DNA from: Actinomycetota bacterium
GTDB taxonomy: Bacteria > Actinomycetota > Actinomycetes > Propionibacteriales > Nocardioidaceae
DNA: 64,000 nt
Direction: 5' to 3'
Assembly: GCA_009701885.1 (NCBI GenBank)
Contig: WLJH01000006.1
Coordinates: forward strand, 62,001 to 126,000
Shown: one piece after another, positions 53,318 to 63,559 of the stretch
Layout of the letters: each line of letters opens with the position of its first letter
Numbering within the stretch: position 1 is the stretch's first letter
The notes under the pieces: model-generated
What the model saw: only the letters and a program-made list of their open reading frames with translations
Told to the model about the DNA's origin: nothing
The model's database searches: none
Made by a program: the position numbers and the translations under genes

Positions 53318-56307
53318 CAGGTCTCCCAGAAAATCCGGTCCACGACCGCGTGGGCGGTGCGCGTGTGCCGCAGGTGGTCGTCGACCATCGCCTCCGAGGA
53401 GCCCTCGGGGTAGCCCAGGATGCTCGCCACCGCCGCCCGCTCCCGCGGGTCGGAGGGCAGCTGGTCGCTGGGCTTGCCGCGCACGAGGGTGACGGCGTTG
53501 CGGGTGCGGCTGACCCGGCGCCAGGCCTGCTGCAGCAGCGCGGCTTCGTCCTCGTCGACCAGCCCGGCGTCCCGCGCGGCGGCGAGCGCCTCCAGGGTGC
53601 GGGGCGTGCGCAGCGCCGGCACCTGCCCGGCGTGCCGCATCTGCAGGAGCTGCACGGTCCACTCGATGTCCGCCAGCCCGCCGCGACCGAGCTTGAGGTG
53701 GGTCTGCGGATCGGCACCGCGCGGCAGCCTCTCGCGGTCCACGCGCGCCTTGATCCGCCGCACCTCCAGCACCTGGTCGTCGGTGATGCCGCCCTCGGGG
53801 AAGCGCAGCGGGTCAGCCATCTCGGTGAACCGGCGTCGCACGTCCTGGTCGCCGACCACGGCGTCGGCGCGCAGCAGCGCCTGGGCCTCCCAGACCTGGG
53901 ACCAGCCGGCGTAGTAGGCGGCGTACGCGTCCAGGGTGCGCACCAGCGGGCCCTGGCGGCCCTCGGGGCGCAGGTCCGCGTCGAGCTCGAGCGGCGGGTC
54001 GCCCCCGGGCAGCGAGAGCAGCCGGCGCAGCTCGTTGGCCACGGCCTGGGCGTAGCCGGCCGCGACCTGGGCCTCGGCCCCGGGCACCGGGTCGTGCACG
54101 AAGAGCACGTCGGCGTCCGAGCCGTAGGACAGCTCGAAGCCGCCGTAGCGGCCCATCGCGACGATCGCGAAGCGCGTCGGCGCCTCGTCCAGCCCACGGG
54201 CGCGGCGCACGGAGTCCTCCACGACCTCCAGCGCGGCGGTCAGGGTCGCGTCGGTGAGCCGCGACAGGCCGGCACCGACCGCGTCGACGTCGGTGAGCCC
54301 GAGCAGGTCGCCCGCGGCGATCCGGAACAGCTCGCGACGGCGTACGCCGCGGATCGAGCGGACCGCGGACTCCACGTCGTCGCGGCGGGCCGCACCGGCG
54401 CGCATCTCCTCGGTGACCACCTCGGCGCCCAGCGGGGAGAGGTCCTCGCCGAGCATCCGCACCCCGGCGGGCTCGCGCTCGAGCAGCATCGTGGCGTAGC
54501 GGGAGGTGGAGAGGACCGCGGCCATCCGCTGGGCCACCTCGCCCTCGTCGCGCAGGGTGGCGAGGTACCACGGCGTGCTGCCCATGGCCTCGCTGATCCG
54601 GCGGAACCCGAAGAGCCCGGCGTCGGGGTCGGGACCCTCGGCGAACCACTCGAGCATCGCCGGCAGCAGGGCGCGCTGGATGTGGGCGGCTCGGGAGACC
54701 CCGGCGGTCAGCGCCTCGAGGTGGCGCAGTGCGGCGGAGGGGTCGGCGTAGCCGAGCGCGGCGAGCCGGTCGCGGGCCGCCTCCGGCGACAGCCGCGCCT
54801 CCTCGCCGGGGATCCGCGCGACCGCGGAGAGCAGCGGGCGGTAGAAGAGCTTCTGGTGCAGCCGCCGCACCTCGACCCGGTGCCGCTGCCACTGGTCCTG
54901 CAGCCCCGCGGCCGAGCTCTTGAGGAAGCCCATCGAGCGGCCGAGGCGGCGCAGGGCGTCCTCGTCGTCGGGCACGACGTGGGTGCGCTGGAGGCGGTGC
55001 AGCTGGAGCCGGTGCTCCAGGGTGCGCAGGAAGGCGTACGAGTCGTGCATCGCGACGCCGTCCTCGCGCCCGATGTAGCCGCGCTCGGTGAGCGCCGCCA
55101 GGGCCGAGAGCGTCGTCGGCATCCGGATCTGCTCGTCGGCCTTGCCGTGGACCATCTGCAGCAGCTGCACCGCGAACTCCACGTCGCGCAGCCCGCCGGA
55201 GCCCAGCTTGAGCTGGCGCTCGGCCTCCTTGGCCGGGATGTGCTCCAGCACCCGTCGGCGCATCGCCTGGGTGTCCTCGACGAAGCGCTCGCGCCCCGCG
55301 GCGGTCCACACCAGCGGCTGCACCATCTCGACGTACTGCCGGCCGAGCTCGAGGTCGCCGGCGACCGCGCGCGCCTTGAGCAGGGCCTGGAACTCCCAGG
55401 TGCTGGCCCAGCGCTCGTAGTAGCCGCGGTGGCTCTCCAGGGTGCGCACGAGCGGGCCGTTGCGGCCCTCGGGACGCAGGTTGGCGTCGACCGGCCAGAT
55501 CTCACCCTCGCCGGTCGGGTCCGAGCAGGCCCGCATCAGCTGGGCGGCGAGCTGGGTGGCCGCCCGGTTGGCCTGGTCGGGCGGGGCGCCCTCGACCGGC
55601 TCGTAGACGAAGATGACGTCGACGTCGGAGACGTAGTTGAGCTCGTGGCCGCCGCACTTGCCCATCGCGACCACCGCCAGCCGGGCCAGCGCGGCGCTCT
55701 CCCCCACCCGCTGGCGCGCGACGGCCAGCGCCGCCTCGAGCGTGGCCGCGGCCAGGTCGCTCAGCTCGGCCGCGGCGTCGTCCACGCCGAGGTGGTGGGC
55801 CAGGTCGCGGGCGGCCAGGCGCAGCAGCACCCGGCGGTACTCCACGCGCATGGCGTCCAGCGCCTCGTGGTCGGCCAGGGTGGCCGTCGGCGTCGGGTCG
55901 ACCGGGTCGGCGCCGACGGCCCTCAGCAGCCCCTCGCGGACGGCGTACGCCGCGGGGCGGGTGCTCCCGAGCGTCGGGTCGACCAGCTCGCGCCACTGGT
56001 CGGGGTGGCGGCACAGGTGGTCGCCGAGGGCCTCGCTGGCCCCGAGCACGCTGAGCAGCCGCATGGCGGTGCCCTCGTCGTCGACCAGCTCCGCGAGCAG
56101 GCCGTCGGGGTCGGCGTCCTGCTCCCCCGCGGCCTGGCGCAGCCGCACCAGCTGCTGCAGGGCCAGGTCGGGGTCGGCGGTGCGTCCCAGCGTCCACAGC
56201 AGCTCCTCGGCCCCGGCACCGAGCTGGGCCACGTGCTCGGCGGCCCGCTCGGGGTCGGTGAACCCCAGGCGCAGCAGCGCGCCCTTGGACGTGGCGTCGC
56301 GGCTCAC
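53317..56307 (-). CDS. glnE: Glutamine synthetase adenylyltransferase/deadenylase GlnE
   Basis: 996 residues with two nucleotidyltransferase halves: the N-terminal deadenylase (motif VVAMGKCGGHELNYVSDVDV) and the C-terminal adenylylase (IVAMGRYGGFELSYGSDADV), separated by a linker domain. It adds AMP to, or removes it from, a Tyr of glutamine synthetase according to nitrogen status. GlnA at 11.8-13.3 kb has the matching Tyr context. ATG 56307 overlaps the amidotransferase gene end (ATGA). The gene order glnA2 - amidotransferase - glnE - helicase is co-directional. Confidence 0.96.
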   Translation of the reverse strand: MSRDATSKGALLRLGFTDPERAAEHVAQLGAGAEELLWTLGRTADPDLALQQLVRLRQAAGEQDADPDGLLAELVDDEGTAMRLLSVLGASEALGDHLCRHPDQWRELVDPTLGSTRPAAYAVREGLLRAVGADPVDPTPTATLADHEALDAMRVEYRRVLLRLAARDLAHHLGVDDAAAELSDLAAATLEAALAVARQRVGESAALARLAVVAMGKCGGHELNYVSDVDVIFVYEPVEGAPPDQANRAATQLAAQLMRACSDPTGEGEIWPVDANLRPEGRNGPLVRTLESHRGYYERWASTWEFQALLKARAVAGDLELGRQYVEMVQPLVWTAAGRERFVEDTQAMRRRVLEHIPAKEAERQLKLGSGGLRDVEFAVQLLQMVHGKADEQIRMPTTLSALAALTERGYIGREDGVAMHDSYAFLRTLEHRLQLHRLQRTHVVPDDEDALRRLGRSMGFLKSSAAGLQDQWQRHRVEVRRLHQKLFYRPLLSAVARIPGEEARLSPEAARDRLAALGYADPSAALRHLEALTAGVSRAAHIQRALLPAMLEWFAEGPDPDAGLFGFRRISEAMGSTPWYLATLRDEGEVAQRMAAVLSTSRYATMLLEREPAGVRMLGEDLSPLGAEVVTEEMRAGAARRDDVESAVRSIRGVRRRELFRIAAGDLLGLTDVDAVGAGLSRLTDATLTAALEVVEDSVRRARGLDEAPTRFAIVAMGRYGGFELSYGSDADVLFVHDPVPGAEAQVAAGYAQAVANELRRLLSLPGGDPPLELDADLRPEGRQGPLVRTLDAYAAYYAGWSQVWEAQALLRADAVVGDQDVRRRFTEMADPLRFPEGGITDDQVLEVRRIKARVDRERLPRGADPQTHLKLGRGGLADIEWTVQLLQMRHAGQVPALRTPRTLEALAAARDAGLVDEDEAALLQQAWRRVSRTRNAVTLVRGKPSDQLPSDPRERAAVASILGYPEGSSEAMVDDHLRHTRTAHAVVDRIFWET

Positions 56308-57011
56308 GCGTGCCCGCTCCCGTCAGCGCCGTCCTCGCGCCGGCGCACCAGCCGCAGGAACGCAGCGGCGAGCGGGCGCCAGGCCGTGGCCAGCTCCTCG
56401 CCGGCGGCCCGGACCTCGTCGTGGGCCCGCACCGTGCCGGGCCAGCCGGCCACCACGTCGACGTCGGCCTCGGGGTGCCACTGCACGCCCCAGACCGACG
56501 GGGCGTGGCGGGCGGACTGCACCTCGCCGCCGGGGGCGGTCGCGAGCCGGGTGCCGCCGGGTGGCAGCACGAGCACCACGTCGTCGTTCCAGTGCACGCC
56601 CCGGCGCGGCTCGGCGAGCGCGGCCGTCAGGTCGTCGGCGGCGGCCGTCTCCTCCCAGCCCACCCGCAGCAACCCCTGCTGCGGCCCGGCGGGGTTGCGA
56701 CGCACCTGTCCGCCCAGCGCGCTGGCCATCAGCTGGTGGCCCAGGCACACCCCCAGTGCGGGTACGCCGCCGGCCGCGGCCACCCGCACGAGCTGCTTGG
56801 TGGGGGCCAGCCAGGCGTGGTCCGCGTCGTCGTCGGCGCCCATGTGGCCGCCCAGGACGACCAGCCCGGCGTGGCCCGACAGGTCCGGGGGCAGCGGCTC
56901 ACCGGCGTACGGGCGGCGGACGTCGAGGGTGGCGCCGTCCTCGGCCCACCAGCGCCCGAGCATCCCGGGCGGGCACTCGTCCTCGTGCTGGACGACCAGC
57001 AGCGTGGTCAT
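56304..57011 (-). CDS. Class I glutamine amidotransferase-like protein
   Basis: 235 residues. The nucleophile elbow GVCLGHQLMASALGG carries the catalytic Cys, and QWHPEADVDVV supplies His and Glu. GLVVLGGHMGADDDADHAWL is the oxyanion region. These stand-alone class I domains hydrolyse glutamine or gamma-glutamyl compounds; members next to glutamine synthetases often act on gamma-glutamylated amines, but that is only a suggestion here. It lies 12 bases after glnA2 and overlaps glnE. Confidence 0.87.
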   Translation of the reverse strand: MTTLLVVQHEDECPPGMLGRWWAEDGATLDVRRPYAGEPLPPDLSGHAGLVVLGGHMGADDDADHAWLAPTKQLVRVAAAGGVPALGVCLGHQLMASALGGQVRRNPAGPQQGLLRVGWEETAAADDLTAALAEPRRGVHWNDDVVLVLPPGGTRLATAPGGEVQSARHAPSVWGVQWHPEADVDVVAGWPGTVRAHDEVRAAGEELATAWRPLAAAFLRLVRRREDGADGSGHA

Positions 57012-57023
57012 TCCGTGCGCCGG

Positions 57024-58364
57024 TCAGATGACCGGGAGCATCCGGTCGCGCTCGAACGCCGAGACCTGCCCGCGGTACTCGTCCCACTCCGCGCGCTTGT
57101 TGCGCAGCAGGAAGTCGAAGACCTGCTCGCCCAGGGTCTCCGCGAGCAGCTCGGAGTCCTCGGCGATGGTGATCGCATCGTTGAGGTTGCGCGGCAGCGG
57201 CTTGATGCCCAGGCTGCTGCGCTCGCGCTCGGTGAGCGACCACACGTCGTCCTCGGCCTCACGGGGCAGCTCGTAGCCCTCGTTGATCCCCTTGAGCCCG
57301 GCTGCCAGCACGACGGCGTAGGCGAGGTAGGGGTTGCACGCGGCGTCGAGGGTGCGCAGCTCGACGCGGGTCGACTGGCCCTTGAGCGGCTTGTACATCG
57401 GCACCCGGATCATCGCCGAGCGGTTGTTGTGGCCCCAGCAGATGTAGGAGGGGGCCTCGCCGCCGAACATCATCCGCTTGTAGGAGTTGACCCACTGGTT
57501 GGTCACCACGGAGATCTCGTTGGCGTGGGTGAGGATGCCGGCGATGAACTTCCGCGCGGTCTGGGACAGGGAGTACTCCGCACCGGCCTCGTAGAAGGCG
57601 TTCTCGTCGCCCTCGAAGAGCGACAGGTGGGTGTGCATGCCCGAGCCCGGGTGGGTCGTGAACGGCTTGGGCATGAAGCTGCCCCAGATGCCCTGGGAGA
57701 GCGCGACCTCACGGATGACGGTGCGGAAGGTCATGATGTTGTCGGCCGTCGAGAGCGCGTCGGCGTAGCGCAGGTCGATCTCCTGCTGTCCCGGGCCGCC
57801 CTCGTGGTGGCTGAACTCGACCGAGATGCCCATCGACTCCAGCATCGTGATCGCCTCGCGGCGGAAGTCGGCGCCCTCGGACTGCGCGGTGTGGTCGAAG
57901 AACCCCGAGCGGTCCACCGGGACCGGCTCCTCGCCGTGCGCGGGGAGGTTCTTGAAGAGGTAGAACTCGATCTCGGGGTGGGTGTAGAAGGTGAACCCCT
58001 GGTCGGCGGCCCTGGAGAGGGTCCGCTTGAGCACGTGCCGCGGGTCGGCGTACGACGGCTCGCCGCCGGGCATCTCGATGTCGCAGAACATCCGTGCCGT
58101 CGACGGCCCCTCACCGCTGCGCCAGGGCAGGATCTGGAAGGTCGAGGGGTCGGGCTTGAGGAGCATGTCGGACTCGAAGACCCGCGCGAAGCCCTCGATG
58201 GCCGAGCCGTCGAAGCCGATGCCCTCGGAGAAGGCGTTCTCCAGCTCCGCCGGGGCCACCGCCACCGACTTCAGCGAGCCGAGGACGTCGGTGAACCACA
58301 GCCGGACGAACCGTACGTCGCGCTCCTCGAGCGCCCGGAGCACGAACTCCTCTTGCTTGCCCAT
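57024..58364 (-). CDS. glnA2: Glutamine synthetase type I, GlnA2-like (not adenylylatable)
   Basis: 446 residues, shorter than GlnA. Class motifs are GFDGSAIEGFARV, FMPKPFTTHPGSGMHTHLSL and NNRSAMIRVPM. At the place where GlnA has the IYELPP tyrosine context, this protein reads GYELPREAEDDVWSL, so the adenylylation site is not conserved. Size and linkage to glnE match GlnA2 of mycobacteria and streptomycetes. ATG 58364 is 9 bases after nadE. Its substrate may be glutamate and ammonia or a related amine. Confidence 0.93.
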   Translation of the reverse strand: MGKQEEFVLRALEERDVRFVRLWFTDVLGSLKSVAVAPAELENAFSEGIGFDGSAIEGFARVFESDMLLKPDPSTFQILPWRSGEGPSTARMFCDIEMPGGEPSYADPRHVLKRTLSRAADQGFTFYTHPEIEFYLFKNLPAHGEEPVPVDRSGFFDHTAQSEGADFRREAITMLESMGISVEFSHHEGGPGQQEIDLRYADALSTADNIMTFRTVIREVALSQGIWGSFMPKPFTTHPGSGMHTHLSLFEGDENAFYEAGAEYSLSQTARKFIAGILTHANEISVVTNQWVNSYKRMMFGGEAPSYICWGHNNRSAMIRVPMYKPLKGQSTRVELRTLDAACNPYLAYAVVLAAGLKGINEGYELPREAEDDVWSLTERERSSLGIKPLPRNLNDAITIAEDSELLAETLGEQVFDFLLRNKRAEWDEYRGQVSAFERDRMLPVI

Positions 58365-58373
58365 GGCCAGAGC

Positions 58374-60425
58374 CTAGTGGGGCAGGTCGCGCTCCAGCTC
58401 GCGCAGCCAGGCCGCGGCGGACGCGTCCGAGGGCATCCGCCAGTCCCCGCGTGGCGACATGGTGCCGCCGGGGCTCACCTTGGGGCCGTTCGGCAGCGCG
58501 GAACGCTTGAACTGGCTGGCGAAGAAGCGGCGCACGAAGACCTCGAGCCAGCGGTGGATCGTGGGGAGGTCGAACTCCCCACGCTTGGCCTCCGGGAGGC
58601 CCGGCGGCCACTCCCCCTCGGTGCGGTCGCGCCAGGCGTGCCAGGCCAAGAAGGCGATCTTGCGGGGGCGGTAGCCGCGGCGCAGCACGTGGAAGAGCGT
58701 GAAGTCCTGCAGGGCGTAGGGCCCCACGGAGTCCTCGGTGCGCTGCGGGGCGGCGTCGCCGACGGTCGGCACCAGCTCGGGGGTGATCTCCAGCTCGAGG
58801 ATCTCGCGGAGCACCGCGGTCGTGTCCTGGGAGAACTGGCCCGAGTCGGCCACCCAGCGGATCAGGTGCTGCACGAGGGTCTTCGGCACGCCTGCGTTGA
58901 CGTTGTAGTGCGACATCTGGTCGCCGACGCCGTACGTGCACCAGCCGAGCGCGAGCTCGGAGAGGTCGCCGGTGCCGACGACCAGGCCTCCGTGGTGGTT
59001 GGCCAGGCGGAAGAGGTAGTCGTAGCGCAGGCCGGCCTGGACGTTCTCGAAGGTGACGTCGTAGACGTGCTCGCCCTCGGAGTAGGGGTGCCCGAGGTCG
59101 GTGAGCATCTGCTCGGCGGCCGGGCGGATGTCGATCTCGGCGAAGGTGACGCCGAGGGACGCGCACAGCCGCGTGGCGTAGTCCTTGGTCTCCGCCGTCG
59201 TCGCGAAGCCCGGCATCGTGTAGGCCAGGACGTCGCTGCGCGGCCGGCCCAGCCGGTCCATCGCCCGCGCGGCGACGATCAGCGCGTGGGTCGAGTCCAG
59301 ACCGCCGCTGACCCCGATGACCGCCTTCGGCTGCCAGGTCTCGCTGCTCATGGCGCTCATCCGCTGCTCGAGACCGAAGACCTGGATGGAGTACGCCTCG
59401 TAGCAGTCCTGCGCCAGCCGTGCCGGGTCGTCGGGCACGAACGGGTAGCGGTCGACCTTGCGCCGCAGCCCGAGGTCGCCGGCGGGCGGGTCGAGGACCA
59501 GCCGCACCGTGCGGAAGGCGTCGGTGCGCGCCGCGTGGGTGCGGCGGTTGTCGTCGAAGGAGCCCTGCCGCAGCCGCTCCTGGCGCAGCCGGTCGACGTC
59601 GACGTCGACGACCGTGCGACGCGGGCCGTCGGGGAACCGCTCGCTCTCGCCGAGCAGGTCGCCGGCCTCGTAGACCATCGTCTGCCCGTCCCAGGACAGG
59701 TCGGTCGAGGACTCGCCTGGCCCCCCGGCGGCATAGACGTACGCCGCGTTGCAGCGGTGGCTGGCGCTGCGGGCCAGCAGGTGCCGGTCGTCGGCGCGCG
59801 CGACGGTGATCGGGCTGCCGGAGAGGTTGGCCAGCACCGTGGCCCCGGCCAGGGCGGCCTCGGCGCTCGGCGGCACCGGCACCCACATGTCCTCGCAGAC
59901 CTCGACGTGCAGCACGAGACCCGGCACGTCGGTGACGTCGAAGAGCAGGTCCGGACCCAAGGGCGCCTCGCGGCCGGCGACCGTCACGGTCGCGCCGCGC
60001 CGGTCGTCACCGGGAGCGAAGTGGCGCTTCTCGTAGAACTCGCGGTAGTTCGGCAGGTAGGACTTCGGCGCGACGCCGAGCACCTCGCCGCGGTGGACGA
60101 CCACGGCGCAGTTGAGCAGGCGGTTGCCGTGGGCGACCGGGGCGCCCACGACGATGACGGGCAGCAGCTCGCGGCTGGCCTCGACGATGCTCTCCACCGC
60201 GGCGTCGACCTCGGCCAGCAGGGTGTCCTGCAGGTGCAGGTCCTCGATGGAGTAGCCGGACAGGCACAGCTCGGGGAAGACCGCCACGGCCACGCCGTCG
60301 TCGTGGCACATCCGCGCCTGCTCGAGGACCGCCGCAGCGTTGGCCGCCGGATCGGCCAGGCGCACCGGCACCGTGCACGCCGCCACGCGGGCGAAGCCCT
60401 GGGCGTAGGCGTTGTAGAAGTCCAC
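58374..60425 (-). CDS. nadE: Glutamine-dependent NAD+ synthetase
   Basis: 683 residues, two domains. The N-terminal nitrilase-type glutaminase has the Glu-Lys-Cys triad ([37 protein letters not shown]); ammonia is passed to the C-terminal synthetase, whose P-loop is [12 protein letters not shown]. The enzyme amidates nicotinic acid adenine dinucleotide to NAD+. GTG 60425 starts the first strand [15 protein letters not shown]. It consumes the glutamine made by glnA/glnA2. Confidence 0.95.
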   Translation of the reverse strand: MDFYNAYAQGFARVAACTVPVRLADPAANAAAVLEQARMCHDDGVAVAVFPELCLSGYSIEDLHLQDTLLAEVDAAVESIVEASRELLPVIVVGAPVAHGNRLLNCAVVVHRGEVLGVAPKSYLPNYREFYEKRHFAPGDDRRGATVTVAGREAPLGPDLLFDVTDVPGLVLHVEVCEDMWVPVPPSAEAALAGATVLANLSGSPITVARADDRHLLARSASHRCNAAYVYAAGGPGESSTDLSWDGQTMVYEAGDLLGESERFPDGPRRTVVDVDVDRLRQERLRQGSFDDNRRTHAARTDAFRTVRLVLDPPAGDLGLRRKVDRYPFVPDDPARLAQDCYEAYSIQVFGLEQRMSAMSSETWQPKAVIGVSGGLDSTHALIVAARAMDRLGRPRSDVLAYTMPGFATTAETKDYATRLCASLGVTFAEIDIRPAAEQMLTDLGHPYSEGEHVYDVTFENVQAGLRYDYLFRLANHHGGLVVGTGDLSELALGWCTYGVGDQMSHYNVNAGVPKTLVQHLIRWVADSGQFSQDTTAVLREILELEITPELVPTVGDAAPQRTEDSVGPYALQDFTLFHVLRRGYRPRKIAFLAWHAWRDRTEGEWPPGLPEAKRGEFDLPTIHRWLEVFVRRFFASQFKRSALPNGPKVSPGGTMSPRGDWRMPSDASAAAWLRELERDLPH

Positions 60426-60493
60426 GCGGGCAGTCTGGCAGGCGCTCGCCCACGCTGCTTCGCTCAGGCGGGCTCAGCCTGGCTCAGTCGGGC

Positions 60494-61507
<1,014 letters not shown>

Positions 61508-61629
61508 GGGCGCGAACCTAACCCGTGCGGGTGTCCGGCACCGAAAACGATGAGTCCGGGCGGCGGGTCGGGTCTGTGCTGGTGACCCGCGTTTCGGCGT
61601 ACTCAGCCCCCTCGCACCAAGGAGCCCCC

Positions 61630-62130
61630 GTGCCGCTCACCACCTCCTCCATCACCCCGTGCCTGTGGTTCGACGACCGGCTCGAGGAGGCCGCCGCGTT
61701 CTACACCGCGCTCTTCCCGCGCTCCTCCGTCGGGACGATGACGCGGTACGGCGACGCGGGGCCGGGCGAGCCGGGCTCGGTCATGGCCGGCGAGTTCACC
61801 CTCGACGGCCTCACCTTCCGCGCCATCAACGGCGGGCCGATGTTCGCCTTCACCGAGGCGGTCTCCTTCGCCATCTCCTGCGCCGACCAGGCCGAGGTCG
61901 ACCACTACTGGGACAAGCTGCTGGCCGGCGGAGGTGAGGAGTCGATGTGCGGCTGGCTCAAGGACCGCTTCGGCCTGTCCTGGCAGGTGGTGCCGGTGCG
62001 CCTCTTCGAGCTGCTCTCCGACCCCGACCCCGCCCGCGCCTCCGCCGCCCAGGCCGCGATGCTGCGGATGCGCCGGATCGTCGTCGCCGACCTCGAGGGC
62101 GCCGCCGACGCCGCGGGGGCGCGCCCGTAG
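61630..62130 (+). CDS. VOC-family (PhnB-like) protein
   Basis: 166 residues. TPCLWFDDRLEEAAAFYTAL is the first beta-alpha-beta unit of the vicinal oxygen chelate fold and AMLRMRRIVVADLEGA the typical end of PhnB-like/3-demethylubiquinone methyltransferase-annotated proteins. SWQVVPVRL is also conserved. GTG 61630 follows AAGGAG. True function unknown. It ends one base before the convergent HNH gene. Confidence 0.85.
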   Translation: MPLTTSSITPCLWFDDRLEEAAAFYTALFPRSSVGTMTRYGDAGPGEPGSVMAGEFTLDGLTFRAINGGPMFAFTEAVSFAISCADQAEVDHYWDKLLAGGGEESMCGWLKDRFGLSWQVVPVRLFELLSDPDPARASAAQAAMLRMRRIVVADLEGAADAAGARP

Positions 62131-62131
62131 C

Positions 62132-63226
62132 TCAGGCGGCCTCGTACTCGAGCCGAAACGTCGGCTCGTAGAGGTCGACGGTGATCACGGTGTGGCGGGT
62201 CTCCCCGGCGTCGGACGCTGCGGCCTCCTGGTTGGTGACCTGCCGGGTGCCGCTCGTGTCGCGGAGGTAGACCTGGCCGTGGGGGTCTCGCCAGAGGTGC
62301 ACGCCGGGCCAGGGCATGGCGCTCTGCCAGCGGCCGTGGGTCTTGAGCCGGTGATGCAGCGTGGAGAGTGGTGTGAGGTTGTGGACTCCGGTCTGGGGAC
62401 GTGGATCGGAGTGGGGTGGTCCGTGGGGGTCCCAGGGGACGACGTGGTCGAGCTGGACCGTGGGACCGGTGCTGCCGAAGGGGAAGGTGTCGGTGGGGGC
62501 GAGGAGCTGGACGGCGCGGCGGTGGCGGGCGGGGACCTCGTAGGCCTCCACCGGCGCCAGGCCTTCGGGGTCCAGGACTGGTCGGACGTCGAAGCGGGCG
62601 TAGCGGCCGAGGACCTCGCGCAGCCAGGTCTCGCTCACCGGGCCGTGGCCCGCGACCCGGGCGATCCGGTCGACCTCCTCGCCCTCGGCCGAGACCTCCC
62701 GCGGGCCTGCGTAGACGTGGACGACCAGCGACACCGCCGGCAGCAGGTCCCGAAGGTCCGTCGACCCCAGGTCCGGGACTGGCACCTGCGGCCCGTCCGG
62801 TCGGGCATCTGCGCTGTCGTCGCCCGCACCCGCGGTGGCATCGCCCCCGTCTGCGTCACCGCCGCTTCCGCAAACGTGGGGCTCGGCGAGGTGCGGCGCG
62901 GCGAGGAGCGCGACGGCTTGGACGCGGAGCTGGTCCATCGTGGGACCGGTGTCGTCGGGGCCGGTGGGCTCGGGCAGGTGGTCGTGGAGGCGGTGAGCCA
63001 GGGTGGTCACGGCGTGGTCGAGGGCGTCGATGACCGGCACGGGCCCGCGGATCATGAAGGTGGCGATCCCGGAGGTCTCCTCGCCGGCGCGACGCTTCAG
63101 CGCGCGGGCGAAGGTGGCCTCGGCGGCGCGGCGTTCCTTCTCCTTCGCGACCTCGGGTGCGGCGGCGGTCCCGTGACCACCCTCGACCAGACCCGACTGG
63201 CAGTTCGTCTCTCGGACGCGCGCCAC
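62132..63226 (-). CDS. HNH endonuclease-domain (DUF222-type) protein, N-terminally shortened
   Basis: 364 residues from GTG 63226, which has GGAGG in front. The C-terminal HNH motif is intact: LDHVVPWDPHGPP, then TGVHNLTPLSTLHHRLKTH with the metal-binding His/Asn. In the usual actinobacterial DUF222-HNH proteins ~200 more residues precede the region that starts here near EVAKEKERRAAEATFARAL. Upstream, the frame is antisense to a different gene, so the N-terminal half seems to have been lost. These proteins are abundant in Nocardioidaceae and may be homing or mobile endonucleases. This copy may be inactive. Confidence 0.65.
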   Translation of the reverse strand: MARVRETNCQSGLVEGGHGTAAAPEVAKEKERRAAEATFARALKRRAGEETSGIATFMIRGPVPVIDALDHAVTTLAHRLHDHLPEPTGPDDTGPTMDQLRVQAVALLAAPHLAEPHVCGSGGDADGGDATAGAGDDSADARPDGPQVPVPDLGSTDLRDLLPAVSLVVHVYAGPREVSAEGEEVDRIARVAGHGPVSETWLREVLGRYARFDVRPVLDPEGLAPVEAYEVPARHRRAVQLLAPTDTFPFGSTGPTVQLDHVVPWDPHGPPHSDPRPQTGVHNLTPLSTLHHRLKTHGRWQSAMPWPGVHLWRDPHGQVYLRDTSGTRQVTNQEAAASDAGETRHTVITVDLYEPTFRLEYEAA

Positions 63227-63460
63227 ACGGCCCCCTCCCCCGACCAGCCGTACGCCGTCGTGCTGGACGGCCGCGCCGCGACCGACGCCCGCCCGACCCT
63301 GTCCACGGACCCCTTCACGTGGGTCCGGGTGCGGATGGGCCGGCGCACCCGTGACGAGGTGCTCGCGCTCGACTGGTCCGCGGACCCCACCGACGTCCTG
63401 CCCGCTTTGTTCGTCTTCGGCCCGAGCGCGACCCCGCTCGGCGAGCAGCCCCCGTCGTGA
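63173..63460 (+). CDS. Hypothetical protein, 95 residues
   Basis: From GTG 63173 the frame encodes a small protein with GC-rich third positions throughout (FTWVRVRMGRRTRDEVLALD, DVLPALFVFGPSA). No family is recognised. No ribosome-binding site is clear and its first 54 bases lie antisense to the start of the HNH gene, so it may be the tail of a gene joined here by the same rearrangement that shortened the HNH gene. Confidence 0.45.
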   Translation: MTTLDQTRLAVRLSDARHTAPSPDQPYAVVLDGRAATDARPTLSTDPFTWVRVRMGRRTRDEVLALDWSADPTDVLPALFVFGPSATPLGEQPPS

Positions 63461-63559
63461 CCACGACCACAGGTGCCGGGAGGCGGTCCAGGCCCTAGCC
63501 TGGTGAGCAGTCCGGGGACTCCAGCAGGGAGCCACGAGATGTCACGAGGGAGCTCGACG

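Noticed and set aside
62112..62190. tRNA-like sequence GCGCCCGTAGCTCAGG at the VOC/HNH junction
   Set aside because: The expected anticodon stem, T-loop GGTTCGAAT and closing acceptor arm are absent; the match is confined to the first bases and lies across two coding ends.
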